From contig WTCE01000030.1 of the NCBI GenBank assembly GCA_013138735.1, forward strand, positions 1 through 64,000: a stretch of DNA of 64,000 bases. The letters run 5' to 3'. The notes under the pieces were generated by a model that saw only the letters and a program-made list of their open reading frames with translations, had not been told where the DNA came from and did not search any database. The position numbers were made by a program, and so were the translations under genes. Shown in pieces: positions 37,480-45,556 of the stretch. Within the stretch, counting starts at the first letter, position 1; each line of letters opens with the position of its first letter. Origin of the DNA: Crocinitomix sp. Its GTDB lineage: Bacteria > Bacteroidota > Bacteroidia > Flavobacteriales_D > Crocinitomicaceae.

Positions 37480-37497
37480 TCCCGATCACTATCGGGA
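37480..37497. repeat. Short palindrome between convergent genes
   Basis: TCCCGAT and ATCGGGA form a 7-bp stem around CACT. Half of the same motif (GCTATCGGGA) recurs at about 35068-35077, so it resembles small dispersed palindromes of Bacteroidota genomes. It sits between genes that converge and could help terminate both, though no T-run follows directly. Confidence 0.5.
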
Positions 37498-37578
37498 ACG
37501 CAGGTTTAGCAGATGCTCGCTGATTTTTTTGACTCAACCGATCACTTAAAATCCAAATTTAATCTTCGATTGTAGGCG

Positions 37579-38280
37579 TCAGTTCGAGTGATTAATTTTG
37601 ACGGTGTCAAAATTAATTGTATCGAGAACAAGCCGATATATAAAACTAACCTCACCCCACTTTTTCTTTTGCAGTACAGTTGAAAATGTCAATTGACTTT
37701 TTGCAGCAATGGCTTTGATGCGCTCAAATTCACAATCTTCTGACAGAATCATAAACACTTCAGAATCCGCATTAAAATATTGTGGTAATGCTGGAAATAA
37801 TTTTTCGAAATATTCGAAAGCTGAACCACAGAACCAAGCCTCCTCTGCTCTATTTTTTGGATCTTTTGGATAATAAGGCGGATTGATGATTACTGTATCA
37901 AAAATTTGGGTCGGAATTTCCGTAAATAGATCGGATAAAATAGTTTGAATTTTTACGGCATTCCGTTTGGCATTATCCTTCGCATTTTCAATTGCCGCTG
38001 GGTTGATATCTGAAGCTGTGACATTTGCTCCACGTTGAGCTGCCATTACACTTACCAAACCTGTTCCACAACCTAATTCTAAAAATTGTTGACCCTTCAA
38101 TTCCTTTACCTCTAAAAATTGAAGCAACATTTTTGTACTAATGGTGAATTGCGGAAAAAAAACGCCTGGATGAACGATTCCTTTTATGCCTTTATAACGA
38201 TATGGTCGCGGTTTTTTAAAATAATGTTTGACATAAATTTGTAAAGCCGGACTGATTATTTTAGCAGGAATTCTTCTCAT
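37579..38280 (-). CDS. SAM-dependent methyltransferase with NPPY motif
   Basis: The SAM-binding motif I is LELGCGTG (67-74), with an acidic residue at the end of strand 2 (ASDIN) and the catalytic NPPYY (133-137), the signature of methyltransferases acting on amide, exocyclic amine or Gln nitrogen, such as PrmC/HemK and N6-adenine enzymes. Length is 233 residues. It follows the radical SAM gene with 7 nt between stop and start, so it is the second gene of that operon. The substrate (protein, RNA or small molecule) is unknown; its coupling to the radical SAM gene argues for the locus product. Confidence 0.82.
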   Translation of the reverse strand: MRRIPAKIISPALQIYVKHYFKKPRPYRYKGIKGIVHPGVFFPQFTISTKMLLQFLEVKELKGQQFLELGCGTGLVSVMAAQRGANVTASDINPAAIENAKDNAKRNAVKIQTILSDLFTEIPTQIFDTVIINPPYYPKDPKNRAEEAWFCGSAFEYFEKLFPALPQYFNADSEVFMILSEDCEFERIKAIAAKSQLTFSTVLQKKKWGEVSFIYRLVLDTINFDTVKINHSN

Positions 38281-38287
38281 GAATGTA

Positions 38288-39799
38288 CTATTCGCTATAA
38301 AAACCTTCTATTTCTGGTTGCCGATATTTCCAAATTTTATGCAAAGCCTTAATTTCATAAGGATAATTGTAAATACCTGATCGATAACGCCACCATGCCG
38401 CAGTTCGCAATACAGTGCGTTTCACGCCCGACACACGGAAATCTGAACTCGTTGGATAATAACCATTGAGTACAGTTTCAAAATTCTTTATTTTATCCAC
38501 CATTGCCGAAGTTAACCAAGGCGTTAATGGGTTCTTTCTTAGATCAAAATTCTCCCAAGCTGGATCGAGCCATTCTTCTAAATTGGCTGGAAACGCAAAC
38601 CCTGCTTTTGTAATTTGTTCGTACAATTCAGACCCTTCAGTAGGTACTGGACTGTACAAATAAATGATTATTTCTGTTTTTGGATTTAGGCGTTTAATTT
38701 TTTTGATAAAGTTGATATCAGCATCAATTTGCTTCATCACTTTCACCTTATCATCACCTGGCATCCCTAAAACGAAGGAATATTCTGGAGTAATATCAAA
38801 TTTACTTAAACGAACTGCAAATTTTTCAATTTGTTCGGCAGTTTGTGTTCCCCCTTTATCCATTTGTTTTAATACTTCATCACTGCCTGATTCTGCTCCA
38901 AAAAAGATCATTTTGCAACCTGCATCACTCATCAACTGCAACTCTTCATCTGTATATTTATCCAAAGTATCGATTCTTCCTTCTCCCCACCATTTTATAT
39001 TATCATTCAAGACTAATTTTGAAAATTCGACGACGCGTTTTCGTGAAGTGAAAAAATTATTGTCATGAAATTCTAAGGAATCGACACCATACGTGTCTAT
39101 TAACGATTTAACTTCTTGATACATTATTTCGGCTGACTTCCCTTTCCAACGTGCATTATAAATAGGAACAACTGCACAAAACGAACAGGTAAACGGACAA
39201 CCAAAACTAGAATGATAAGCCATGGTTTTATTGCCCATAAAGGTCTTTGCCAAATAATTTTTAATCGGATAGGCCGAATTAAAGTCTGAATAAGGCATGC
39301 CTGGTAATGTATCTTGATCCAATAATTTTTGCTTGCGCGTTTTTACAATAATCCCTTCAGCATCTCGATAAATTAAATTTTCAACCTCAGCAATGGATTC
39401 GTCGTTTTCCCATGCATTTAAGAGGTTAGGAAAAGCCGTATCACCAGGCCCCGCAATCACAACATCAACAAAATTACTCTCCAGCACAACCTGAAATTGG
39501 TTCGTGGCAAAATAACCACCCCAAATAATTTTAACAGTTGGTAATTCTTCTCGAATCAATTTACTAATTGGAATTGCTTGTCTCAATTGTGGTCCAGGCA
39601 TGACCGTACAACCAAAATAATCAATGCTATTTTCGCGTATTAAATTTAGAATTTTAGTAGTTGGATCCTTTTCTAGGTTTCCATCCACATAAATAACTTC
39701 ATGTGTATCTTGTACAGATGCAGCTACTTGAAGAATGGAGTTTGGAACGCGGTGCTTCCATTTACCACTTCGCGGATTGAATAGTAGAATTTTTTTCAT
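38288..39799 (-). CDS. B12-binding-domain radical SAM protein
   Basis: The N-terminal Rossmann-like domain (YFGCTVMPGPQLRQAIPISK, IIWGGYFATN, DVVIAGPGDTAFPNLL) is of the cobalamin-binding type, and the barrel carries GCPFTCSFCAVV with Cys 201, 205 and 208. GAESGSDEVLKQMDKG is the usual SAM-binding segment. It differs clearly from the enzyme at 35990-37447 and is not a simple duplicate. A good promoter lies at 39841-39870, and the NPPY methyltransferase is the next gene. Together with the coupled nucleotidyltransferase pair it makes a two-operon radical SAM locus. Confidence 0.88.
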   Translation of the reverse strand: MKKILLFNPRSGKWKHRVPNSILQVAASVQDTHEVIYVDGNLEKDPTTKILNLIRENSIDYFGCTVMPGPQLRQAIPISKLIREELPTVKIIWGGYFATNQFQVVLESNFVDVVIAGPGDTAFPNLLNAWENDESIAEVENLIYRDAEGIIVKTRKQKLLDQDTLPGMPYSDFNSAYPIKNYLAKTFMGNKTMAYHSSFGCPFTCSFCAVVPIYNARWKGKSAEIMYQEVKSLIDTYGVDSLEFHDNNFFTSRKRVVEFSKLVLNDNIKWWGEGRIDTLDKYTDEELQLMSDAGCKMIFFGAESGSDEVLKQMDKGGTQTAEQIEKFAVRLSKFDITPEYSFVLGMPGDDKVKVMKQIDADINFIKKIKRLNPKTEIIIYLYSPVPTEGSELYEQITKAGFAFPANLEEWLDPAWENFDLRKNPLTPWLTSAMVDKIKNFETVLNGYYPTSSDFRVSGVKRTVLRTAAWWRYRSGIYNYPYEIKALHKIWKYRQPEIEGFYSE

Positions 39800-39840
39800 A
39801 ATAAAAGTCTGCCGCGTTTTATTGATTTGGGCGCCTTTAC

Positions 39841-39870
39841 CAAAGATACATTTTTGTTTGTCCCTTACAA
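39841..39870 (-). promoter_or_regulatory. Bacteroidota-type promoter of the radical SAM-methyltransferase operon
   Basis: On the minus strand TTG is followed after exactly 19 nt by TATCTTTG, matching the -33 TTG and -7 TAnnTTTG elements of Bacteroidota. The box ends about 41 nt before the ATG at 39799. Confidence 0.75.
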
Positions 39871-39899
39871 GAGAAAATAGCTCGAATTGTAAAATTCCC

Positions 39900-39907
39900 T
39901 AACTTTG
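39900..39907 (+). promoter_or_regulatory. Possible -7 element of the CxxCH lipoprotein gene
   Basis: TAACTTTG matches TAnnTTTG exactly and lies 16 nt before the ATG at 39924. No good TTG sits at the expected distance upstream, so the call is tentative. It is divergent from the promoter at 39841-39870. Confidence 0.45.
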
Positions 39908-39923
39908 CACGTTAATAAACGAA

Positions 39924-41048
39924 ATGCTAAAATTTCATAGAAAATATATCTTAATCGTTAGCCTGCTTATGCTGGTCAGCTGCTTAAAGGATAAAACAGC
40001 TCGACAAGATTATATCATTCATTTAAAATGGAACCAATCCTATGCGGAAGATAGCTTTGAAAAAGCAGTAGTAGGACTTTCATGGGCTTTTTCGCATGTT
40101 GGCGCCATTAAGACCAATCAATTGTATGATATGCCTGTGGCAGGACATGTACTCACCGTTAACATTCAACAATTAGGCTTTAGTGCTACAGCTGAAGGGC
40201 ATTTAGAAAGATTAAATCGCGTGTTGGTAGATTCAGAAGAATTTGCTACCAATGCTTCTATTGACATGGGCCGATATGTTGCCTTGTTAATTGGTGCGTC
40301 TGAACATTATTATGCTTTAACAGAAATGCCTTTAAAATTCACCGATTTGTTGAATGAATATGAACTATTGCCTGTTTTGGGCTTAGTAGATAATTCCGCC
40401 ATTTCAGAAAAGAACCGCATTCTTAAATTGTCAAATCAAACTGGGTTGAAGCAATTCTTTATTATGGAGGAAACGGATCCAGAAACTGGAGAAATATTGG
40501 AAATTGAAACCGTTGATTTAATGTCGAATGGGCAACCACGTTTTGGGATTTTTGATGTGAGTGGCAATCGCCTAAACGTAGCAACTGCTGAAAGTTCAGA
40601 AGCTGGGAAACCTGCAAAGTGTATGTGGTGTCACGAATCAGGTATTCAACCTCTTATTTCGCTTCAAAGTACAGAGGTTGGTTATATGACCTATTTTCAA
40701 ACACGAGATACCCTATTCCATTTTAGATATGCGCTCCAAGCCAAACAACAAGAAATTACAACTGGTGTTGATTATGATCAGGTGACAGAACATATTGAAA
40801 TGGAATTACTTTATATTGGTTTTATGGAACCATCTGCCGAGCGCTTAAGTCGCGAATGGAATATCTCACTCACTGGTGTGAATAAATTATTAGAAGGCTA
40901 TCCAACACATGAACAAGAGGAATTTCCTTTTTTAGGGGAATTATATGACCGGGCTATGATTGAAGACTTGGCGCCTTATCAATCTGTTCAAGTTTCAAGT
41001 AGTGTTCGTGAGAAATCGGATGTGGAGGTTAATTATATGGAACCTTAA
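39924..41048 (+). CDS. Lipoprotein with one CxxCH motif, 374 aa
   Basis: The leader MLKFHRKYILIVSLLMLVSC is a lipoprotein signal with Cys 20. A single heme-type motif CMWCH is at 233-237, preceded by a strand-rich stretch and followed by a helical C-terminal third. I do not recognise the family. It is divergent from the radical SAM operon and almost touches the convergent gene at 41057 (8 nt). A monoheme cytochrome of the envelope is possible; the large non-heme part suggests another function in which heme is an accessory. Confidence 0.7.
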   Translation: MLKFHRKYILIVSLLMLVSCLKDKTARQDYIIHLKWNQSYAEDSFEKAVVGLSWAFSHVGAIKTNQLYDMPVAGHVLTVNIQQLGFSATAEGHLERLNRVLVDSEEFATNASIDMGRYVALLIGASEHYYALTEMPLKFTDLLNEYELLPVLGLVDNSAISEKNRILKLSNQTGLKQFFIMEETDPETGEILEIETVDLMSNGQPRFGIFDVSGNRLNVATAESSEAGKPAKCMWCHESGIQPLISLQSTEVGYMTYFQTRDTLFHFRYALQAKQQEITTGVDYDQVTEHIEMELLYIGFMEPSAERLSREWNISLTGVNKLLEGYPTHEQEEFPFLGELYDRAMIEDLAPYQSVQVSSSVREKSDVEVNYMEP

Positions 41049-41056
41049 AAGGTTGT

Positions 41057-41515
41057 TTAGGCAAAAATCACATCAAGTCTAAGCGTAAAATACATAGCTA
41101 TCATAAAAAATGTTGCGAGTGTGCCAAGTATAAATAAGCTCCATCTTGCTATTGGATGCAAACATTTGCTGCTTAAGATGTAATGTGCAGTTAGCTCTAG
41201 TCCCCAACCTAAGGCATAAAATAAATTCGCACCCAACACAATTAAAAACGCTTCAAAAACAATTTGATTCCCCCCGATAATTCCTCGCATTGGGAATTCC
41301 CAAAAATCATAAACAACGAGGCTAGTTACAGCTATAATCAGAAGGTTGTAAATCCATCTTTTCTTTTCCCACCACAAAATTGCATCTTTTACCACTGACT
41401 GATTTTGATCTACGGTTTTGTCAGTGTTTTTATGTTGCTCTTTTGAATTCAATTGAATTAAGTGTTTTGTTTTTAATAGTTGTTGAATAAAGATAATGCT
41501 TGGGCAGAAACCCAC
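41057..41515 (-). CDS. Small membrane protein, 2TM-like
   Basis: A 152-residue protein with a polar N-terminal 45 residues and then DAILWWEKKRWIYNLLIIAV followed by about three hydrophobic segments. The WEKKRWIYN motif before the first helix is reminiscent of Bacteroidota 2TM-domain proteins. No ATG exists before the membrane region; the frame opens with GTG at 41515, but a later TTG near residue 22 could be the true start. It begins the long one-directional series of small genes that runs to about 61 kb. Confidence 0.6.
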   Translation of the reverse strand: MGFCPSIIFIQQLLKTKHLIQLNSKEQHKNTDKTVDQNQSVVKDAILWWEKKRWIYNLLIIAVTSLVVYDFWEFPMRGIIGGNQIVFEAFLIVLGANLFYALGWGLELTAHYILSSKCLHPIARWSLFILGTLATFFMIAMYFTLRLDVIFA

Positions 41516-41532
41516 AAGTGTTAACGTTCACT

Positions 41533-41847
41533 TTATTTGTTTGGATGAAGATATTCAAGAATAGGAGTCGAACTAAATTTTTCTATTAATTGATCGATTA
41601 AACGCGCTTCTTTATCACCTCGAACAAACTCAATTTCCTCTCTGAATTTTGCTATTATTTCCTGAAGCAATTCTCTGACATAATTATTTTCAATCTTTTG
41701 GATATGTACGTCTATCTCAGCAAGGCTTCTGAACAATTTTTCTTTCGCATTATCATATTCAAACGAATGGTGCCGCTTTGAACAAAAAAAATAGAAATCT
41801 TTCTTCAATTCTTTTGCAGCTGCTATGGCAATATCATATTTATTCAT
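41533..41847 (-). CDS. Hypothetical protein, 104 aa
   Basis: A small cytosolic, helical protein with many charged residues (AIAAAKELKKDFYFFCSKRH, EEIEFVRGDKEARLIDQLIE). No family is recognised. The start is a clear ATG. It lies 27 nt after the membrane gene upstream on the same strand and 17 nt before the next one, so these three small genes are probably one transcript. Confidence 0.6.
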   Translation of the reverse strand: MNKYDIAIAAAKELKKDFYFFCSKRHHSFEYDNAKEKLFRSLAEIDVHIQKIENNYVRELLQEIIAKFREEIEFVRGDKEARLIDQLIEKFSSTPILEYLHPNK

Positions 41848-41874
41848 TCAATTTTATTATTTATGTTCTTTAAT

Positions 41875-42354
41875 TCAATCTGAATCTAATAATTCTTTGC
41901 TAATACTTTCGCGAGTGATATTCGTTCTTTTGCTCCAAGGTTTAAAAAATAGCATTGGAAAAGAAATTCCAACTAATAGAACTACTGACCAATAAAGTGG
42001 AAAAACTTCAGTCACAAGGTATTCTGGTAATAAGGGAGATATTCGGTTATCAAATTGCATGGCAAATAAGCCACCCAGATAAATAAATAGAAACAATGAT
42101 AATACGATAATCAAGTTTGTGCTTATGATCTTTTTTACCGTTGCAGTTGGTCGATAACATAGATAGGACCAAAAGGGTATAAATGCAATTGCTAAAATTT
42201 CGAAAATCGTAATGCGTGGAATAAAATAAATTTGGTGTTTCGCGAAGATATATTCCACCAAGATTCCAACAAAATAAGAAAAGTAGTAATATAGCAAGAC
42301 AGAAAGTATTCCTGAAATAATTAGGCTTGTATCTCTGAGATTTCTGGTTTGCAT
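41875..42354 (-). CDS. Four-helix membrane protein, unknown function
   Basis: A 159-residue integral membrane protein with hydrophobic segments at about 10-33, 45-65, 78-98 and 118-140 and a polar C-terminus (KRTNITRESISKELLDSD). No known family is recognised. It sits 38 nt downstream of the YhcG-type nuclease gene and upstream of two other small genes. Whether it works with the nuclease is unknown. Confidence 0.65.
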   Translation of the reverse strand: MQTRNLRDTSLIISGILSVLLYYYFSYFVGILVEYIFAKHQIYFIPRITIFEILAIAFIPFWSYLCYRPTATVKKIISTNLIIVLSLFLFIYLGGLFAMQFDNRISPLLPEYLVTEVFPLYWSVVLLVGISFPMLFFKPWSKRTNITRESISKELLDSD

Positions 42355-42392
42355 TTTGCTTGTTTATTACTGGTTTTCTAGTGTATAGCTTA

Positions 42393-43502
42393 TTATAAAT
42401 AATGAGCCAAAAGTTTTTGCAACTCTTTTTTGTTAGGCAAATACAGTTTATATTCTTTTGCAAATACCTGCTTATTATTTTCTGGTAATGTATATTCAAT
42501 TACAAAATCATCTTTTTCTTTACACAGTATTATTCCTATTGTCGGATTTTCTGACTCTGTTTTTACATCTCTATCATAGTAATTGACATACATCTGCATT
42601 TGTCCAATATCTTGATGTTTAAGTTTACCAATTTTCAAGTCTATAATGACAAAAGAGCGAAGCAAACGATTGTAGAATACCAAATCAATGTAGAAGTGCT
42701 CTGAACCGGATGAAATACGTTTTTGGCGTGCAACAAATGTAAATCCTTTACCCAATTCTAATAAAAAATCTCCCAAATTATCAATAATGGCTGTTTCTAG
42801 TTCTTTTTCCGAATATTTTGTGTCTTCTTTGAGGTTTAGAAATTCTAACACTAAAGGATCCTTTAGCAAATCTTGTTGTGTCGTTATTTCCTGTCCTTTT
42901 TCTGCTAACTTACCTGCTGCTTGTTTATCCTTACTTAACACCAATCGTTCAAAAAGGGATGATTGTATTTGTCGGTTAAGCTCTCTTTTTGACCAAGCAT
43001 TTTGCGCGGATTCTATAATATAAAAGTTACGTTCATCTTCATTTTTAACACTTAGCAATCTTACCAAGTGGGACCAGCTTAATTTTGAAATAGAGGAAAG
43101 TGCTTTTTTACTGAATTTTGCAGACACTGGCTGCATTTTTTCAAGATTTTCGTTTTCAGAAATAACAGACTTTGTATTCTCATTTACAGTTTCCAATTTT
43201 GCAGCCGGTGGCTGCAAAATTGGAAACTGCTTGTAAAACTCAGTCATATTGTACAAGTTACGCCATGAAAACCCACTACCAAAAGATTGTTTCAACTCTT
43301 TTGAAAGACTTTTCAATAATTGTGTCCCATATTCTGCTCGGTCTTTACCGTCTTGCTCATATTCTACAATATAGCGACCAATATGCCAGTAGGTAGTCAC
43401 CATAGTACTATTTACTATTCTTTCGACCTTTCGCTTTGCTTGTGTCAATAACGTGTCAATGTCTTTTACCAGATTTTTATAAGGTGGTCTGATGGGCTCC
43501 AT
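42393..43502 (-). CDS. YhcG-type (DUF1016) PD-(D/E)xK nuclease domain protein
   Basis: The N-terminal DUF1016 domain (about 1-160) has QAKRKVERIVNSTMVTTYWH, SGFSWRNLYNMTEFYKQFPI and LSWSHLVRLL. The C-terminal PD-(D/E)xK nuclease domain (230-369) has DLVFYN, VIIDLK (Asp 273, Asp 288, Lys 290) and GQMQMYVNYYD. Such proteins are found in restriction and defence contexts; target is not settled. Between FPI and LSWSH, normally adjacent, there is an extra stretch of about 45 residues built from repeats of a QPxxAKL unit (LQPPAAKLE, MQPVSAKFS) and encoded partly by the perfect palindrome at 43187-43229. The frame stays open, so the insertion is tolerated. A small decayed gene lies just upstream. Confidence 0.88.
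   Translation of the reverse strand: MEPIRPPYKNLVKDIDTLLTQAKRKVERIVNSTMVTTYWHIGRYIVEYEQDGKDRAEYGTQLLKSLSKELKQSFGSGFSWRNLYNMTEFYKQFPILQPPAAKLETVNENTKSVISENENLEKMQPVSAKFSKKALSSISKLSWSHLVRLLSVKNEDERNFYIIESAQNAWSKRELNRQIQSSLFERLVLSKDKQAAGKLAEKGQEITTQQDLLKDPLVLEFLNLKEDTKYSEKELETAIIDNLGDFLLELGKGFTFVARQKRISSGSEHFYIDLVFYNRLLRSFVIIDLKIGKLKHQDIGQMQMYVNYYDRDVKTESENPTIGIILCKEKDDFVIEYTLPENNKQVFAKEYKLYLPNKKELQKLLAHYL
43187..43229. repeat. Perfect 20-bp palindrome inside the YhcG-type gene
   Basis: The left arm (43187-43206) and right arm (43210-43229) are exact reverse complements, starting CAGTTTCC and ending GGAAACTG, around the loop GGT. It falls in coding sequence for FPILQPPAAKLETVN. A degenerate relative (TTTTGCAG/CTGCATTTT around ACACTGG) lies about 70 bp away at 43116-43139, giving the second repeat unit of the protein. 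Such strong hairpins in genes are a mark of palindromic insertion elements. Confidence 0.85.
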
Positions 43503-43536
43503 AATTTGTGTTTTTTATAAAAAATAAGTAATCATT

Positions 43537-43765
43537 TCAATTGATTGATTCTTTATTTGTTAAATGTTTGTCTTTAGAACTTAAATAGTCTTCCATTTTG
43601 AATTTAAGCGCCATTAGTTCTATCACCCTTTTTTGTTCGTTTGAGCGTTTTTTTTTTAGATTTGTTTAAGAGAATGGTTTGAAATTCATTAAATTATTTC
43701 GTTCCAACATCCATTATGTCTGTTAAAACTTGTGCTTTATTTTTATTAATTTCTTGCTTGTTCAT
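43537..43765 (-). pseudogene. Small decayed gene upstream of the YhcG-type gene
   Basis: Starting from ATG at 43765 the frame reads MNKQEINKNKAQVLTDIMD, reaches an early TAA at codon 24, and shifts once more in a run of ten A/T bases (about 43648-43657). Ignoring both lesions it continues RSNEQKRVIELMALKFKMED and ends at 43537, about 75 residues in all. The charged helical composition suits a small DNA-binding or antitoxin-like protein partnering the nuclease, but no family is recognised. The 298-nt gap between the flanking genes contains nothing else. Confidence 0.55.
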
Positions 43766-43800
43766 ATTTCTTAAACGTTATATTTTTTCAACTATAATTC

Positions 43801-44952
43801 TTACTCGGTAAAATTTATCACAATCACAAAGCCTTCATCCGTTCTAACGAATAATAGCGAATCTGATTTTGAAAAAAACAGCTGAAACCCTTTATTCACA
43901 AAGTCAACTTCTATCGTTTTTACTAATTCGCACGATTCGTAATCAAAAATAAGAATCTGCGAATTATCTATATATCCACAACCTGCTGCAAAATATTTAC
44001 CATTATTACTGACAGCATAAGTGCCTATACCATTCGCTTTGAATATTGCTCCTGAATGATATTTAAAAGACAAATCGAACTTTTTGAAGATCTCTTTCCC
44101 ATCTTTCATGTCATAAAATTTTGTTCCGGGACTATCAGGACCGCCTTGTACTACTATTTCATCCCTTTTTGAAAGAACATGAACTTTAGTAATGAATTCA
44201 AATCCAGTATCAATCGAAAGCATTAATTCGTTAGCAGTAATATTCATTAGAACCACCATCCCTTCTGGTTTGGCGATAGCTAATACTTCTTTATTAGCAT
44301 GAAGCGAAAACAAAGGTTTTTGATCCGAGCCCATGTGTAATGGAATACTGAAAAATTCTTTTTTATCATCAATCGTTTGAGCAACCAAATCAGTTCCACT
44401 ATTCGCGACCAAGACGGGGTATTGCAATTCAAAATTTGTTTCGGCTTTATAATCACCAATCGTGAGCAATTCAACATTGTTCGGATCATCACCATCAATT
44501 AATGTGATTTTACCTGAATAAATACCAACGAGTTGATTCTTGTTGGCCCATTGTAATTTAAATAAGTCAAAAGAGAGCCAATCTTTTTGCAGCAGGACTT
44601 CAAAAGGATTTAATTGAACTTTATAGTATTCACCTTTTTGAGTTTTAGGCCATGATATGGCTAAAATTCCTGAGGCCTCATTATAATCTTGCCCATAGAA
44701 CCCACTATACTTATTCCCAAATCGGAAGATTAGCTTTGCTTCTCCAAATTCAGCATCTGCGTCCTCATAGATAAACCCTTGATTAAATTTTGCCTGAACT
44801 TTTTTAAAGAAATCCTTGGACGCAAGCATTTCCTTTTCAAATTCCTTTTCCGCTATTCGTTTGCCCGAAGTGCATGTTATTAAACGATCATGCATTTGGA
44901 TTGACCAATCCTTCTTCTTACTCGGGTCAATAAGGGTATAACTCTTTTTCAT
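43801..44952 (-). CDS. WGR-like N-terminal domain with beta-propeller-like region
   Basis: Residues 10-60 fit the outline of a WGR domain (KKDWSIQMHDRLITCTSGKR then EFEKEMLASKDFFKKVQAKF, NQGF), but the W-G-R triplet itself is missing. The remaining 320 residues are repeated strand-rich units (FGNKYSGFYG, GIYSGKITLIDGDD, AVSNNGKYFAAGCGY, IFDYESCELVKTIEV) like a WD40 or similar propeller. There is no signal peptide. Propeller and WGR proteins are common in accessory, conflict-related gene sets of Bacteroidota. Function is not known. Confidence 0.6.
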   Translation of the reverse strand: MKKSYTLIDPSKKKDWSIQMHDRLITCTSGKRIAEKEFEKEMLASKDFFKKVQAKFNQGFIYEDADAEFGEAKLIFRFGNKYSGFYGQDYNEASGILAISWPKTQKGEYYKVQLNPFEVLLQKDWLSFDLFKLQWANKNQLVGIYSGKITLIDGDDPNNVELLTIGDYKAETNFELQYPVLVANSGTDLVAQTIDDKKEFFSIPLHMGSDQKPLFSLHANKEVLAIAKPEGMVVLMNITANELMLSIDTGFEFITKVHVLSKRDEIVVQGGPDSPGTKFYDMKDGKEIFKKFDLSFKYHSGAIFKANGIGTYAVSNNGKYFAAGCGYIDNSQILIFDYESCELVKTIEVDFVNKGFQLFFSKSDSLLFVRTDEGFVIVINFTE

Positions 44953-44985
44953 TTGTTTTCTTTATAGAATAAGTCAATACTATTC

Positions 44986-45531
44986 TCATTTAGCCTTCAA
45001 ATAATCTTGAACTGAAAACCCATCATCCTTTGGTTCATCATACCTTTCTGTTGCTATAAATTCTCCAAAATTATTGATATTCAGATCGGCTGGATTGTAA
45101 ACGCTTTTATCCCAGCCCACTGGTTCCATGTCCATTTCGGATAATGCTACAGACATTAATCCTATTATTTTCAGCTGATCATCAATTGTTGAAATCACAT
45201 ATCCACGCCAAAAGCCACCTTTTTTAGGATCTCTTCTAGGACTTTTGCCAGATGCATAAGCGATCCAAATATTACCATAGACGCTATTCTTATACGAACT
45301 CAGTTTGAATAGATGTCCTGCCATATATTTCTGCTGATATTCCTCCTGATCTAACTCGTCTTCAATCAGAATACCAAATCCTTCATCCAAATCAGTAATT
45401 GCCATAGCATACAAAGCAGTTACTGACTTATTATAATCATCTAAATCATTGAGATCAAGTTTAGTCCAACAGTCAGCTTCTGTTTGCAAAAATTGTCCTA
45501 TAAAACGCCTTACTTTTTCCATGTTATCCAT
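44986..45531 (-). CDS. Hypothetical protein, about 181 aa
   Basis: I chose the ATG at 45531 (MDNMEKVRRFIGQFLQTEAD) rather than an upstream TTG at 45570 that would overlap the preceding gene; both are in frame. The product looks cytosolic, with mixed strands and helices (LYAMAITDLDEGFGILIEDE, NIWIAYASGKSPRRDPKKGG) and no recognised motif; a cone-like NTF2 immunity fold is conceivable from the pattern but unproven. It is 25 nt after the 354-residue gene and 33 nt before the WGR-like gene, so the three probably share a transcript. Confidence 0.6.
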   Translation of the reverse strand: MDNMEKVRRFIGQFLQTEADCWTKLDLNDLDDYNKSVTALYAMAITDLDEGFGILIEDELDQEEYQQKYMAGHLFKLSSYKNSVYGNIWIAYASGKSPRRDPKKGGFWRGYVISTIDDQLKIIGLMSVALSEMDMEPVGWDKSVYNPADLNINNFGEFIATERYDEPKDDGFSVQDYLKAK

Positions 45532-45556
45532 TTTATTTAAAAAAAACCTGAGTTTT

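Noticed and set aside
37579-38280. Possible restriction-modification methylase reading of the NPPY gene
   Set aside because: There is no target-recognition domain or restriction gene beside it; coupling to a radical SAM gene favours another substrate.
42050-42499. 149-codon open frame on the minus strand overlapping the membrane gene and the nuclease 3' end
   Set aside because: It covers most of the membrane-protein gene in another frame and has a Cys/Asn/Ile-rich, non-protein-like composition.
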